From the NCBI GenBank assembly GCA_038209155.1, contig JBBQYA010000001.1:19499-83498 (forward strand): 64,000 nt of DNA, read 5' to 3'. This DNA is from JBBQYA01 sp038209155 (GTDB lineage: Bacteria > Bacteroidota > Bacteroidia > Sphingobacteriales > Sphingobacteriaceae). This document shows, one piece after another, positions 16,237 through 24,714 of the stretch; position 1 is the stretch's first letter, and each line of letters begins with the position of its first letter. The position numbers and the translations under genes were made by a program. Below the pieces are notes generated by a model. The model was not told the DNA's origin, made no database searches, and saw only the letters and a list, made by a program, of their open reading frames with translations.

Positions 16237-19200
16237 TTATTGTTTAATAATTTCAAACGTTTTGATTACTTCATTTTTATTTTTAACTAAAAAAGTATAA
16301 GATCCAGCAGATACTTCTGTTCCATTTAAATCATCTGCGAACCAAGTTTCGCTATAAGCTCCTATATTCTTGTAATTCTGAGAAAGTGTTTTTATCAGCT
16401 TTCCAAATTTATCTAAAATTTCTATCGTATAATTTCCTGATTTTAAAATTTCATATTCTAGTATTGTAAAATATAAAAATGGATTAGGATAAGGTCTTGA
16501 AACTTTTATAGTAGAATTTTCAATTGGTATCAAATTAGAAACAGCAACAGACAAGTCTGTAATTGTTAGGAAACCGCCGTTATCAATTTTATTTTTAATA
16601 TATAAAACCGAATTACTTTGGTCGTAAAAGTACCCCGAATCTATCGTTAAATTAAAATCTAGCAATGAAGTTTTCTGAGGTAATTGACTATTATTTAATT
16701 CGATTAAAGTGGGCAGACTTGAAATTCTTTGGATTTCAAATATTAATTCTATTTCATTTCCAGAGCTTTCAGGAAATGAATTTCCAGATTTACTAAATGA
16801 AATGGTGTGTGTAGAGGTACTTTTATTTGCTTGAATTTGAATTTCATCAAATGCTTGTAAAGAATCTGAAGATGTGCTTATTCCATCATCATCATAGACT
16901 GTTATGGAGGAATTAGCAATAGATTCATCAGGAAAATATTTCAATCTTAATGAATTATGATTAAATTTTGAAGCAGTACTATTTACCGATAAAGGAATAA
17001 AACTTCCAGCACGAATAAAAAATGGAAGCTTATTTAATGGGGCATTTATCATTTGTTGTGAACCAGAATTGTATTCATTCAATGTCCAGTAATCTATCCA
17101 ATTCCCATCTGGAAAAATTACATTTCTTTGAGTTTGATTTTCTACAATTACTGGAGCAATTAAAACATTATCACCCCAAAAATACTGGTCGTTAAGTGAA
17201 ACTAAAATTGGATCATTTGGCTGAAAATAATTCATTGGTCTTACTAATGGAACTCCTGAACGTGAGTTTTCTACTGCCAAAGAATAATTATATGGCAGAA
17301 ATTCATGTCGAAGGTTTATATAGTTTTTAATTATATTTTTGTTCAAAGTTGGATAATTAACTGGCTCTGTAGGCACACCTTCACCATGAGCACGCATGAT
17401 AGGTGTAAACGTTCCAAACTGTAACCATCTCGTATATAACTCATTGTTTTGAGAACCACCAGTGAAACCTCCTAAATCTGAATGCATATATCCAACACCA
17501 CTCATACTCATGCCTAACATAATAGGAATTTGAGCTTGTAATCCTGAAAAACTTCTTTGGATATCTCCACTCCAAGGAAAGGTAGAAAATCGCTGCATGC
17601 CTGCAAATCCAGATCTTGATAAATTAAATAATCTTGTTTCTGGAAAAAATTGTTTGTGTTTTTTATAAAGCATTTCATTCCAAAGAAGTGCGTATATATT
17701 ATGAATATATTTACCTGAACCTAAGGAATGAACCATTTCTTCAGGATGATTTTCTGGTTCACCTAAATCTGTCCACCATCCTGAGACACCTTCATTATTT
17801 CTTAAAGAATAAAAATTCCACATCCAATCCAAAGCTGAGGTATTAGTCACATCTAATAAAGCACTGCTTCCAGCCCAAAAATTATTTATTATAAATGTGG
17901 TACCATTCTGATTTTTTCCAAAATATCCATTTGTCGAACCGGTGAGAAAATTATTGGAATTCTGAGTAAAATATGTTTCAGAAATTAAAATCGTTTTCAC
18001 TCCTAAAGAATCAAAATCCTTCATCATTTTTACTGGTTGTTGAAAGTTTGAATAATCCCAGTTTAAATTACCCATAGTACTTGGATTTCCAAACCAATAT
18101 AAATCCAAAACTAATGCATCTAATTTAAATCCTTCATTCAACATTCTGTTTACAATTGTTCTTGCTTCAGCTTCTGTTTGATATCCATATTTGGATTGAA
18201 TATAGCCAAGAGCCCATCTAGGTGGAATTTTTTGCCTTCCGGTAAGTTCTGTATATTTTTTCAAAATAGAAGAATTGTGTGTTCCTGCAATTACAAAATA
18301 AGAAAGTTGCGCAGTATCAACTCCGTATTCAAATACATTATTTTCAGTCTTTCCAATATCAGCATAGCCTTTAGAAAAATTATCAAAATAAAGTCCATAT
18401 CCAGCAGATGAAATAAAAAACGGAATACAAATATTTAATGTTGAAGCACCATTCGTATAACCATATCGAGCTCGATTATACATTTCTAAATACTGACCTC
18501 TCCGATTAATATTTATTGCTCTAGAGCCTCCACCTTGAATGTTTTCAGCATTTTTTAATTTAATTCTAACATTGGTACCGTATAAATTTTCATTAAATCC
18601 AAATTCCTCTCTTAGAATAGTATCTGAGTTCGAAATATATTTTAATTGAAAAGGGGTTTTTTGAATTTGGACCTTTAAACCAACCGTTTCAAAAAATAAA
18701 AATGAAGTGTCAACTTGAATGTTTGTATTCAATTGATTTTTTAAAATTACACTAAAACCAGTATCTGATTTAAAAGTACTGTCACGAAAATAAGCGGTCT
18801 TAACTATATTTTCTGTCGGATTACTTAAAGAATAAAATCCTTTTGTGGTTTTAATTCTTAATTCTTTTCCATTGAATGTATGCGAAATGTAGGATCTAAC
18901 ATTCAAATTTATGTTTATAAATAAGTCTTCTCCATTTACATCCCTACCTGCTATAGTTCCATTCTCATTTCTAAAAACGAAGGCAATTTTACGAATATCA
19001 GTTTCATTTGGAAAACCATAAAAATCTTGAAAATGACTTTTAAACTGATAAGTATTAATTCCAATTTTAGTCATTAACAAACTAGTATCAGCAGTACCCC
19101 AAACGCCTTTAACGTACTTCCAATCATTATTATTCTGACTCAAATTGGTTATTAAACCTGTGTGAATATAAATATCCGAATTAAAATTTTGAAGTCCTGC

Positions 19201-19338
19201 GTTTCCTAATTCTGCATTAAATGTAATCGTTATTGAGTCGTCTTTGGTAGGTTGAATTGGAAAAATTGTTACTATTTGTGCTCGAGAATTATTTGAAAGA
19301 AGCCAAAAAGCAAACAGAAAAAATATTTTTTTAATCAT
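16237..19338 (-). CDS. Secreted GH31 family alpha-glycosidase with N-terminal binding module and T9SS sorting domain
   Basis: 1033 residues. A signal peptide (1-20) is followed by an extra beta domain (about 21-145, starting VTIFPIQPTKDDSITITF) resembling the starch-binding-type modules seen before amylases of this phylum. Then come the GH31 N-terminal beta-sandwich, the catalytic barrel, and a DUF5110-like beta domain. The nucleophile is Asp524 in GWWTDLGEP and the acid/base is Asp592 in PWSGDIQRSF; ALVLDLYWFG and HSDLGGF are further GH31 marks. The last 80 residues (from about PYPNPFLYF) form a Por sorting domain, so it is secreted by the type IX system. The start overlaps the preceding GH31 stop by 8 bp. 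Likely substrate: alpha-glucans or xylosides. Confidence 0.92.
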   Translation of the reverse strand: MIKKIFFLFAFWLLSNNSRAQIVTIFPIQPTKDDSITITFNAELGNAGLQNFNSDIYIHTGLITNLSQNNNDWKYVKGVWGTADTSLLMTKIGINTYQFKSHFQDFYGFPNETDIRKIAFVFRNENGTIAGRDVNGEDLFININLNVRSYISHTFNGKELRIKTTKGFYSLSNPTENIVKTAYFRDSTFKSDTGFSVILKNQLNTNIQVDTSFLFFETVGLKVQIQKTPFQLKYISNSDTILREEFGFNENLYGTNVRIKLKNAENIQGGGSRAININRRGQYLEMYNRARYGYTNGASTLNICIPFFISSAGYGLYFDNFSKGYADIGKTENNVFEYGVDTAQLSYFVIAGTHNSSILKKYTELTGRQKIPPRWALGYIQSKYGYQTEAEARTIVNRMLNEGFKLDALVLDLYWFGNPSTMGNLNWDYSNFQQPVKMMKDFDSLGVKTILISETYFTQNSNNFLTGSTNGYFGKNQNGTTFIINNFWAGSSALLDVTNTSALDWMWNFYSLRNNEGVSGWWTDLGEPENHPEEMVHSLGSGKYIHNIYALLWNEMLYKKHKQFFPETRLFNLSRSGFAGMQRFSTFPWSGDIQRSFSGLQAQIPIMLGMSMSGVGYMHSDLGGFTGGSQNNELYTRWLQFGTFTPIMRAHGEGVPTEPVNYPTLNKNIIKNYINLRHEFLPYNYSLAVENSRSGVPLVRPMNYFQPNDPILVSLNDQYFWGDNVLIAPVIVENQTQRNVIFPDGNWIDYWTLNEYNSGSQQMINAPLNKLPFFIRAGSFIPLSVNSTASKFNHNSLRLKYFPDESIANSSITVYDDDGISTSSDSLQAFDEIQIQANKSTSTHTISFSKSGNSFPESSGNEIELIFEIQRISSLPTLIELNNSQLPQKTSLLDFNLTIDSGYFYDQSNSVLYIKNKIDNGGFLTITDLSVAVSNLIPIENSTIKVSRPYPNPFLYFTILEYEILKSGNYTIEILDKFGKLIKTLSQNYKNIGAYSETWFADDLNGTEVSAGSYTFLVKNKNEVIKTFEIIKQ

Positions 19339-21856
19339 ACTTAGAATTACTATCTGTAGCGAGTTCTGGTTGTTTGATCAACACTTTTGAATTCATTCCA
19401 TTCCAATTAAATTTCACAAACAATAATTTATTTATTTGATCATAATAAAATCCTTGATTGGTATTTAAAAAACTTGTGTAGGTTTTATATTTTTTTATTC
19501 GTTTTTTATTAAAAGAAATAGAAGTAGGAGCTTTTGAAATTCTAGGAATATTAAAAATTAAATCTCTTATTTCTGGTGAATTTAAATATCCATTACCCGA
19601 TCTACTCAATTTAATTTCGATTTCATTTGCTCGCACATCTCCAGCAAATTGTAAAAGTTCATATTCCCCTTTTATATTTGCATCTGGAGTTTTTCCATCA
19701 TCTTCATACATTTGATAATTAGATTTAGTCAATTGCTTATCTGGGTAATAATTGATGGTTAAATTTCGCGTAGAATAATTTTCAGTATTTTTCATTTCGG
19801 CTACCATAGGTATAAAACTACCTGCACGAACAAATAATGGTAAGGTTTCCAAAGGTGCTTGAACTCTATAATTTAAATTTCCAGTATACGTCTCATTGTT
19901 CCAGAAATTTATCCACTTACCCGAAGGAAATTCCACTTTTCGACTTGTCTCCCCTTTATTTATTACTGGTGCAACCATAAAATCATCTCCCCAAAAGAAT
20001 TGGTCATTTATGACAATCAGTTTTTTATTGGATGGATCAAAATAATTTAATGGCTTAGCTAAAGGTGTTCCTGAACTTGCATTTTGCCAGCAAAGTGAAT
20101 AATTGTAAGGTAATAGTTTATACCTAAGATTTGCATATTGCTTTACAATATTTTTCACCGTATCATTCCAGAAAATCGGTTCGGAAGGGATCTCAAACGC
20201 ACCATGAGGCCTCATAATTGGTGTGAAAGTTCCAAATTCAATCCATCTTATAAATAATTCTTGATCACGTTTCCCCATTGCAAAACCGCCTAAGTCGGAG
20301 TGCATATATCCATGTCCGCTCATGCTCATACCTGTCATAATTGGTATTTGAGCTTTCAGTCCACTAAATTCTCTTAAAATATCTCCGCTCCAAGGAAAAG
20401 TTGAAAATCGTTGAAAACCAGCATATCCTGTTCTAGCTAAATTAAACAAACGCTGCTCAGGAAAATCTTTTTTATACCCGTCTGAAATTAACTTACTCCA
20501 TTCTTGTGGATATACGTTGTGTAAATCTCTAGCTTTCCCATTAACATGTCTTATTTGATCTGGATGTTTCTCTGGCTCTCCTAAATCGCACCACCAACCA
20601 GCAACTCCTTGAGAAGTATATTTTTTATAATAATTCCACATCCAATTTTTAGTCTCAGGCTTAAATATATCTACCAATAACGATGGCCCGGTCCAGAAAT
20701 CAGAAATTAAATAGGGTTTGCCTAAACTATCAGTTGTTGCTAAATTATTATCTTTAATATAATTAAAATTATCTGATTTTTCATTTACAAAAGTTTCTGT
20801 GATTAAAATTGTTTTTACCCCCATGCGATTAAATTCCTCTAGCATTTGTACAGGTTTTGGGAATGCAACTGTATCCCAAGTTAAATTTCCCATAGCCGTA
20901 ATTGGGCCAAACCAATATAAATCTAAAACGATTGCATCCATCGGAAAACCTTCTTTTTGCATTTGTGAAATTACATTGGAAACTTCTTCTCTCGTTTTAT
21001 AACCAAACCTAGATTGAATATAACCCATGGCCCAACGAGGAGGAATGGGTTGTCGACCAGTTAGATAGGTATAATTAGTTAAAATATTATCATAAGAATT
21101 TCCACTGATAAAGAAATAACTCATTCTTCCACTTTCAGATCCCAATTCAAAAACATTGGTATCAGTCTTACCAATATCAAAATAACCTGCTCCGTAATTT
21201 TCTAAATATAAACCATAAACATTTGAAGATAAAAATAATGGAATAGAAATATTTATATTTTTTTCACCTAAAGTATATCCATATTGAGCACGATGATAAT
21301 TTTGCAATTTCTGTCCTCTTCGATCGGTTCCAATTGCTCTTGAGCCAGATCCAAAAATACTTTCCTCCGGTTTTAATTTAAATTGTAATGTTTTATAAAT
21401 ACCTGTTTCTAAATATCCATCTTCTTCTTCTAAAATCAATTTATTATTAACTGAAAAATTAATTCGTATTGGGTTTTTTAAAATTACAGCTTTTACATTT
21501 CCAATTAAATATTCTAAATATTCATCTCGATTTATTACAGTAGGAATTATGTTTTCTGGCTTGCCAATTAAAGAATATCCAGAATCTAAAGCAGTGTAAA
21601 CGGTATCAAAATAGGTTATTCGAATGCTTTGTCCGTTGTAAGCTTGAACAGATACAGAACCTCCCGTAGTTTTAATCAATAAATTACTTCCATTGACATT
21701 ATAAGATATATAGGATCCAATTGTCGAATTAACTATTTTTTTTTTCTTTTCCGAATCGCTTTTTATTATTTGGCTATAGCTATTAAATACATTAAAAAGA
21801 TAAACAAAAAAGAATATAACGCATTTAGAAAAATATTTTAACTTAATTGAAAACAT
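19331..21856 (-). CDS. GH31 family alpha-glycosidase (periplasmic paralogue)
   Basis: 841 residues with a signal sequence (about 1-29, ending YSQ). It has the GH31 core: beta-sandwich, barrel with nucleophile Asp424 in GWWCDLGEP and acid/base Asp492 in PWSGDILREF, and a DUF5110-like C-terminal domain. It lacks both the N-terminal module and the sorting domain of its neighbour, so it should stay in the periplasm or at the membrane. Core motifs are shared almost word for word with the 1033-residue protein, so the pair arose by duplication. The two overlap by 8 bp and are co-translated. A two-step use of the same glycan, outside then inside the outer membrane, is a reasonable inference. Confidence 0.9.
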   Translation of the reverse strand: MFSIKLKYFSKCVIFFFVYLFNVFNSYSQIIKSDSEKKKKIVNSTIGSYISYNVNGSNLLIKTTGGSVSVQAYNGQSIRITYFDTVYTALDSGYSLIGKPENIIPTVINRDEYLEYLIGNVKAVILKNPIRINFSVNNKLILEEEDGYLETGIYKTLQFKLKPEESIFGSGSRAIGTDRRGQKLQNYHRAQYGYTLGEKNINISIPLFLSSNVYGLYLENYGAGYFDIGKTDTNVFELGSESGRMSYFFISGNSYDNILTNYTYLTGRQPIPPRWAMGYIQSRFGYKTREEVSNVISQMQKEGFPMDAIVLDLYWFGPITAMGNLTWDTVAFPKPVQMLEEFNRMGVKTILITETFVNEKSDNFNYIKDNNLATTDSLGKPYLISDFWTGPSLLVDIFKPETKNWMWNYYKKYTSQGVAGWWCDLGEPEKHPDQIRHVNGKARDLHNVYPQEWSKLISDGYKKDFPEQRLFNLARTGYAGFQRFSTFPWSGDILREFSGLKAQIPIMTGMSMSGHGYMHSDLGGFAMGKRDQELFIRWIEFGTFTPIMRPHGAFEIPSEPIFWNDTVKNIVKQYANLRYKLLPYNYSLCWQNASSGTPLAKPLNYFDPSNKKLIVINDQFFWGDDFMVAPVINKGETSRKVEFPSGKWINFWNNETYTGNLNYRVQAPLETLPLFVRAGSFIPMVAEMKNTENYSTRNLTINYYPDKQLTKSNYQMYEDDGKTPDANIKGEYELLQFAGDVRANEIEIKLSRSGNGYLNSPEIRDLIFNIPRISKAPTSISFNKKRIKKYKTYTSFLNTNQGFYYDQINKLLFVKFNWNGMNSKVLIKQPELATDSNSKYD

Positions 21857-21875
21857 AGGTTTTTGGTTTTATTTT

Positions 21876-22220
21876 TTATTCTTGATTTTCCCAAGCGTTA
21901 AATAATTCTGTGAGATAAATATTCTCATTTCTAGAAATATTCATATCTGCTTTTACTAATTTCATAGCAAAATTTAAAAAGCTATTTCTTTCTTCTAATG
22001 TAGAATTTTTATAAAATTCGTCCATTGCTTTATAAAAATGGGTTGAAAAATCTGTGTATTTTAACTTATTTAAAAATACTATTTCCGAATCCAACTCATT
22101 TATAAAACTAAATTCAGATTTGATAAAAGAAGCAATTATTTTTTCTTCTTTTTTATCAAAATGACCATCTACTTGAGAGAGAATCATAAGCATGTGATAG
22201 CCAGCAACAGATTTATTCAT
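21876..22220 (-). CDS. Small TerB-like acidic protein
   Basis: 114 residues, no signal peptide, all-helical. The N-terminus YHMLMILSQVDGHFDKKEEKII and the later segment FAMKLVKADMNISRNENIYL repeat the pattern of an acidic turn between helices (DGHFDKKE, ADMNISRNE) seen in TerB domains, which bind metal or mediate protein contacts. I have no reason to link it to tellurite resistance. It follows the response regulator gene on the same strand and is 19 bp upstream of the GH31 pair. A perfect 16-bp palindrome sits directly before its ATG. Confidence 0.55.
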   Translation of the reverse strand: MNKSVAGYHMLMILSQVDGHFDKKEEKIIASFIKSEFSFINELDSEIVFLNKLKYTDFSTHFYKAMDEFYKNSTLEERNSFLNFAMKLVKADMNISRNENIYLTELFNAWENQE

Positions 22221-22221
22221 A

Positions 22222-22237
22222 CCTAAATTAATTTAGG
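22222..22237. promoter_or_regulatory. Perfect 16-bp palindrome CCTAAATTAATTTAGG before the TerB-like gene
   Basis: CCTAAATTAATTTAGG is identical to its own complement and ends 1 bp before the start codon of the minus-strand gene at 22220. It would lie in the 5' leader or over the promoter, where a dimeric repressor could bind. Function is inferred from position only. Confidence 0.35.
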
Positions 22238-22284
22238 CTGAAAGATAGTAAAATGTATAGATTTTATTTATTTAGAATTAATTA

Positions 22285-22337
22285 AACATAGAAAGTGAAA
22301 TTATTTAATTAAAAATATCGTTTTCATTTTCTATGTT
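22285..22337. repeat. Long inverted repeat (16-bp arms, 21-bp spacer) between response regulator and TerB-like gene
   Basis: AACATAGAAAGTGAAA (22285-22300) pairs with TTTCATTTTCTATGTT (22322-22337) at 15 of 16 positions; the remaining pair is G-U if transcribed on the plus strand. There is no clean T-run after either arm, so it is not a standard terminator. It lies 6 bp past the 3' end of the response regulator gene. Confidence 0.55.
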
Positions 22338-22343
22338 CAAAAA

Positions 22344-23036
22344 TCAATCTAAATTAAAGCGGTATCCAAAACCTCTAACAGTAGCCAGAAATAATGGATT
22401 TTCAGAATTTTCTTCTATTTTTTTTCTTAATCTCACGATATGCATATCAAGAGTTCGAGTATTAACGTCGGCATTATATCCCCAAACTACCATCATCAAT
22501 TCTTCTCGATTAATTACCTTGTTTGGATTTTTTAGAAAATACAATAAGATACGATTTTCTAAAATAGTTAATTCAATTCGCTTTCCCTTTTTTAGTAAAA
22601 TATGAGTATTGGGATGATGTTCCATATCACCAAAAGCATGGATTTCTTTTTGATCGTTTCCAGATTGATATTTTATTTTGTTTTCAACTAAAGCAATCAT
22701 TACTTCCATGCTGAATGGTTTGGTGATGTAGTCATTAACTCCAAAATTGTAAGCATCAATCTTGTCCAAATCTTGAGCTTTGGCTGTAACCATTATTATG
22801 GCATTGGTAAAGCCCTTTTTTCTGACACTTTCACAAATTTCTGCACCAGATTTGCCCGGTAACATCCAGTCTAAAAGTACAATATCTGGCTCTTCCATCA
22901 TTATCATTTCCTCCGCTTCTATTCCATTTGCTGATTCTATAACCTGATAACCCTCTGCAATAAGTCGGTGTTGAACCAAAAATCTTAAATTCTCATCATC
23001 TTCAACTATGGCAATTTTAACTTTTTTATTTTCCAT
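22344..23036 (-). CDS. OmpR/PhoB-family response regulator
   Basis: 230 residues. The receiver domain has the acidic pair at residues 13-14 (VEDDEN), the phosphoacceptor Asp56 in PDIVLLDWMLPGKSG, Thr in MVTAKA, and the lysine in YITKPF. The C-terminal winged helix (about 135-228) ends in RKKIEENSENPLFLATVRGFGYRF, the standard OmpR wing sequence. It is cytoplasmic and DNA-binding. The start overlaps the sensor kinase stop by 11 bp, so the two form one two-component system. Its targets are unknown; the palindrome and inverted repeat just downstream are candidates worth testing. Confidence 0.95.
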   Translation of the reverse strand: MENKKVKIAIVEDDENLRFLVQHRLIAEGYQVIESANGIEAEEMIMMEEPDIVLLDWMLPGKSGAEICESVRKKGFTNAIIMVTAKAQDLDKIDAYNFGVNDYITKPFSMEVMIALVENKIKYQSGNDQKEIHAFGDMEHHPNTHILLKKGKRIELTILENRILLYFLKNPNKVINREELMMVVWGYNADVNTRTLDMHIVRLRKKIEENSENPLFLATVRGFGYRFNLD

Positions 23037-24714
23037 GATTTTTAATTAAATTGAATGGTAACTGTATTATAAATTCAGATCCAAGTCCAGGTTCACTTAC
23101 AACAGTAATTTCCCCTTTCATATAATTGATAATTTCTTTACAAAAAGCCAGCCCAATCCCTACACTTCCTTGCTTATTAAATTCATTTTCTACACGATAG
23201 AATTTTTTAAATATATTTTCTTGTTCGCTTTTAGCAATTCCAATTCCTTGATCTTTAAAATTCATTGTAATATATTTCTTATTTCTTCCTATAGTTATTA
23301 AAAGTTTTTTCCTATTAGGTTGAGAATATTTATAAGCATTATCAATTAAATTTTGAAAAATACTAGATAGCAAAACCTCATCTGATATTATTTTTTCTAT
23401 ATTAATTAATTGATATTGAATATCAAAATCTGGATGTTTTACATGATATGAAATTACTATATCATTAATGAATGACTTTAATTCTATCTCTTCTTTTTTA
23501 ACTGTAATGGATTGATTTTCTAATTGAGTTAATGAAAGCAATTTATTCATTAAATTATTAAGTTTATCTGCTTCTTCATCTAAAATTTTACCATACATAT
23601 TTTTTTCGCGATCACTCAAACTAGCAGCATTTTTGATATTGTTTCCAGCAATTTTAATTACACTTACTGGTGTTTTAAATTCATGAGTAAGATTATTTAT
23701 AAAATCATATTGAAGTTTAAATAACTTACTATTTATATTTAAATTTCTGAAAATCAAATAAGATATAAAAACGATCAAAAAGTAAACTATTAAAATAGAA
23801 ATAGCAATGGGAAGAAAAGAATATCCTACCTGTCGATTTAAAAATTTTCTGGAAGAAATAAAATATAGTTGAGATTCGGAAAAAGATCCAGGAAGAGCCA
23901 CACCAGTAGTAAAATGGGTTCTGTCCGATTCCAAAGAATCAAAATTGATCGGGCGAATTAATATTTTTTCATACAAATTAGGTCTTGGATTTTTTATTTC
24001 TAGAAGCCTGGGATTCACGAAAAACGTCAATAAATCTTGAGGATAAATGGATGATTTTGGTAGTTTATTATACATTAATTCTCTAAAAGTAATCATATCC
24101 ACTGCACGCGGAATATTTAAATAACTTACTGAATTAAAACTAAAAGTATAATAAGTTCTAAACATTAAATCATCTGTAAAGGGCTTGGAAGTATCTTTAT
24201 CTGAAACTAACTTTACATATTTAAAAATTACAGTACTAAAATCATTGGCCTTGTCTATGGAAAATGTACCTACACTTCCTCTTTTAAATATGGTAATTAA
24301 GGAATCGTTTTTTCTGCTATTAGAATAAATATCTTTCACCCCAACAGAAAAATTCTCGAACCCAAAACCATCTTTTACATCGTGATTACTGGTTTCTATT
24401 TCATAGAAATAAACAGAATCGATAAATGGATAAACAGCAAATAAACTTTTTGAATATGCACCAAATGAAGCTGAATCCATAAAACCCTGATACAAAGAAA
24501 TTTGCGGAATTCGACCGTAAGTAAATTCATTGTAAGGAGTTAAGACTTCATCAAGCACTTGGCTTTTGGACGAAACAAATTTACTTTCTATAAATTCTTG
24601 AGTGTATTTGAACCCTAAAAAAAGTCCGATTATTAAAACAAAAGAAATTAAAATTAAAAAAATTGAAATCAGCGTATAATTTTTTCGGTATGAATTTTCG
24701 CTCTTTTCTTTCAT
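23026..24714 (-). CDS. Membrane sensor histidine kinase with a large periplasmic domain
   Basis: 562 residues. One membrane helix lies at about 14-35 and a second at about 300-322, enclosing about 265 residues of periplasmic domain that I cannot match to a known sensor fold. Then come the HisKA domain with the phosphoacceptor His344 in NLTHEFKTP and a HATPase domain with the N box (IFQNLIDNAYKYS), G1 (DQGIGIAKSE) and G2 (GSVGIGLAFCKE). The start overlaps the S9 peptidase stop by 4 bp and its stop overlaps the regulator start by 11 bp, so peptidase, kinase and regulator are translated as one coupled set. Confidence 0.93.
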   Translation of the reverse strand: MKEKSENSYRKNYTLISIFLILISFVLIIGLFLGFKYTQEFIESKFVSSKSQVLDEVLTPYNEFTYGRIPQISLYQGFMDSASFGAYSKSLFAVYPFIDSVYFYEIETSNHDVKDGFGFENFSVGVKDIYSNSRKNDSLITIFKRGSVGTFSIDKANDFSTVIFKYVKLVSDKDTSKPFTDDLMFRTYYTFSFNSVSYLNIPRAVDMITFRELMYNKLPKSSIYPQDLLTFFVNPRLLEIKNPRPNLYEKILIRPINFDSLESDRTHFTTGVALPGSFSESQLYFISSRKFLNRQVGYSFLPIAISILIVYFLIVFISYLIFRNLNINSKLFKLQYDFINNLTHEFKTPVSVIKIAGNNIKNAASLSDREKNMYGKILDEEADKLNNLMNKLLSLTQLENQSITVKKEEIELKSFINDIVISYHVKHPDFDIQYQLINIEKIISDEVLLSSIFQNLIDNAYKYSQPNRKKLLITIGRNKKYITMNFKDQGIGIAKSEQENIFKKFYRVENEFNKQGSVGIGLAFCKEIINYMKGEITVVSEPGLGSEFIIQLPFNLIKNHGK

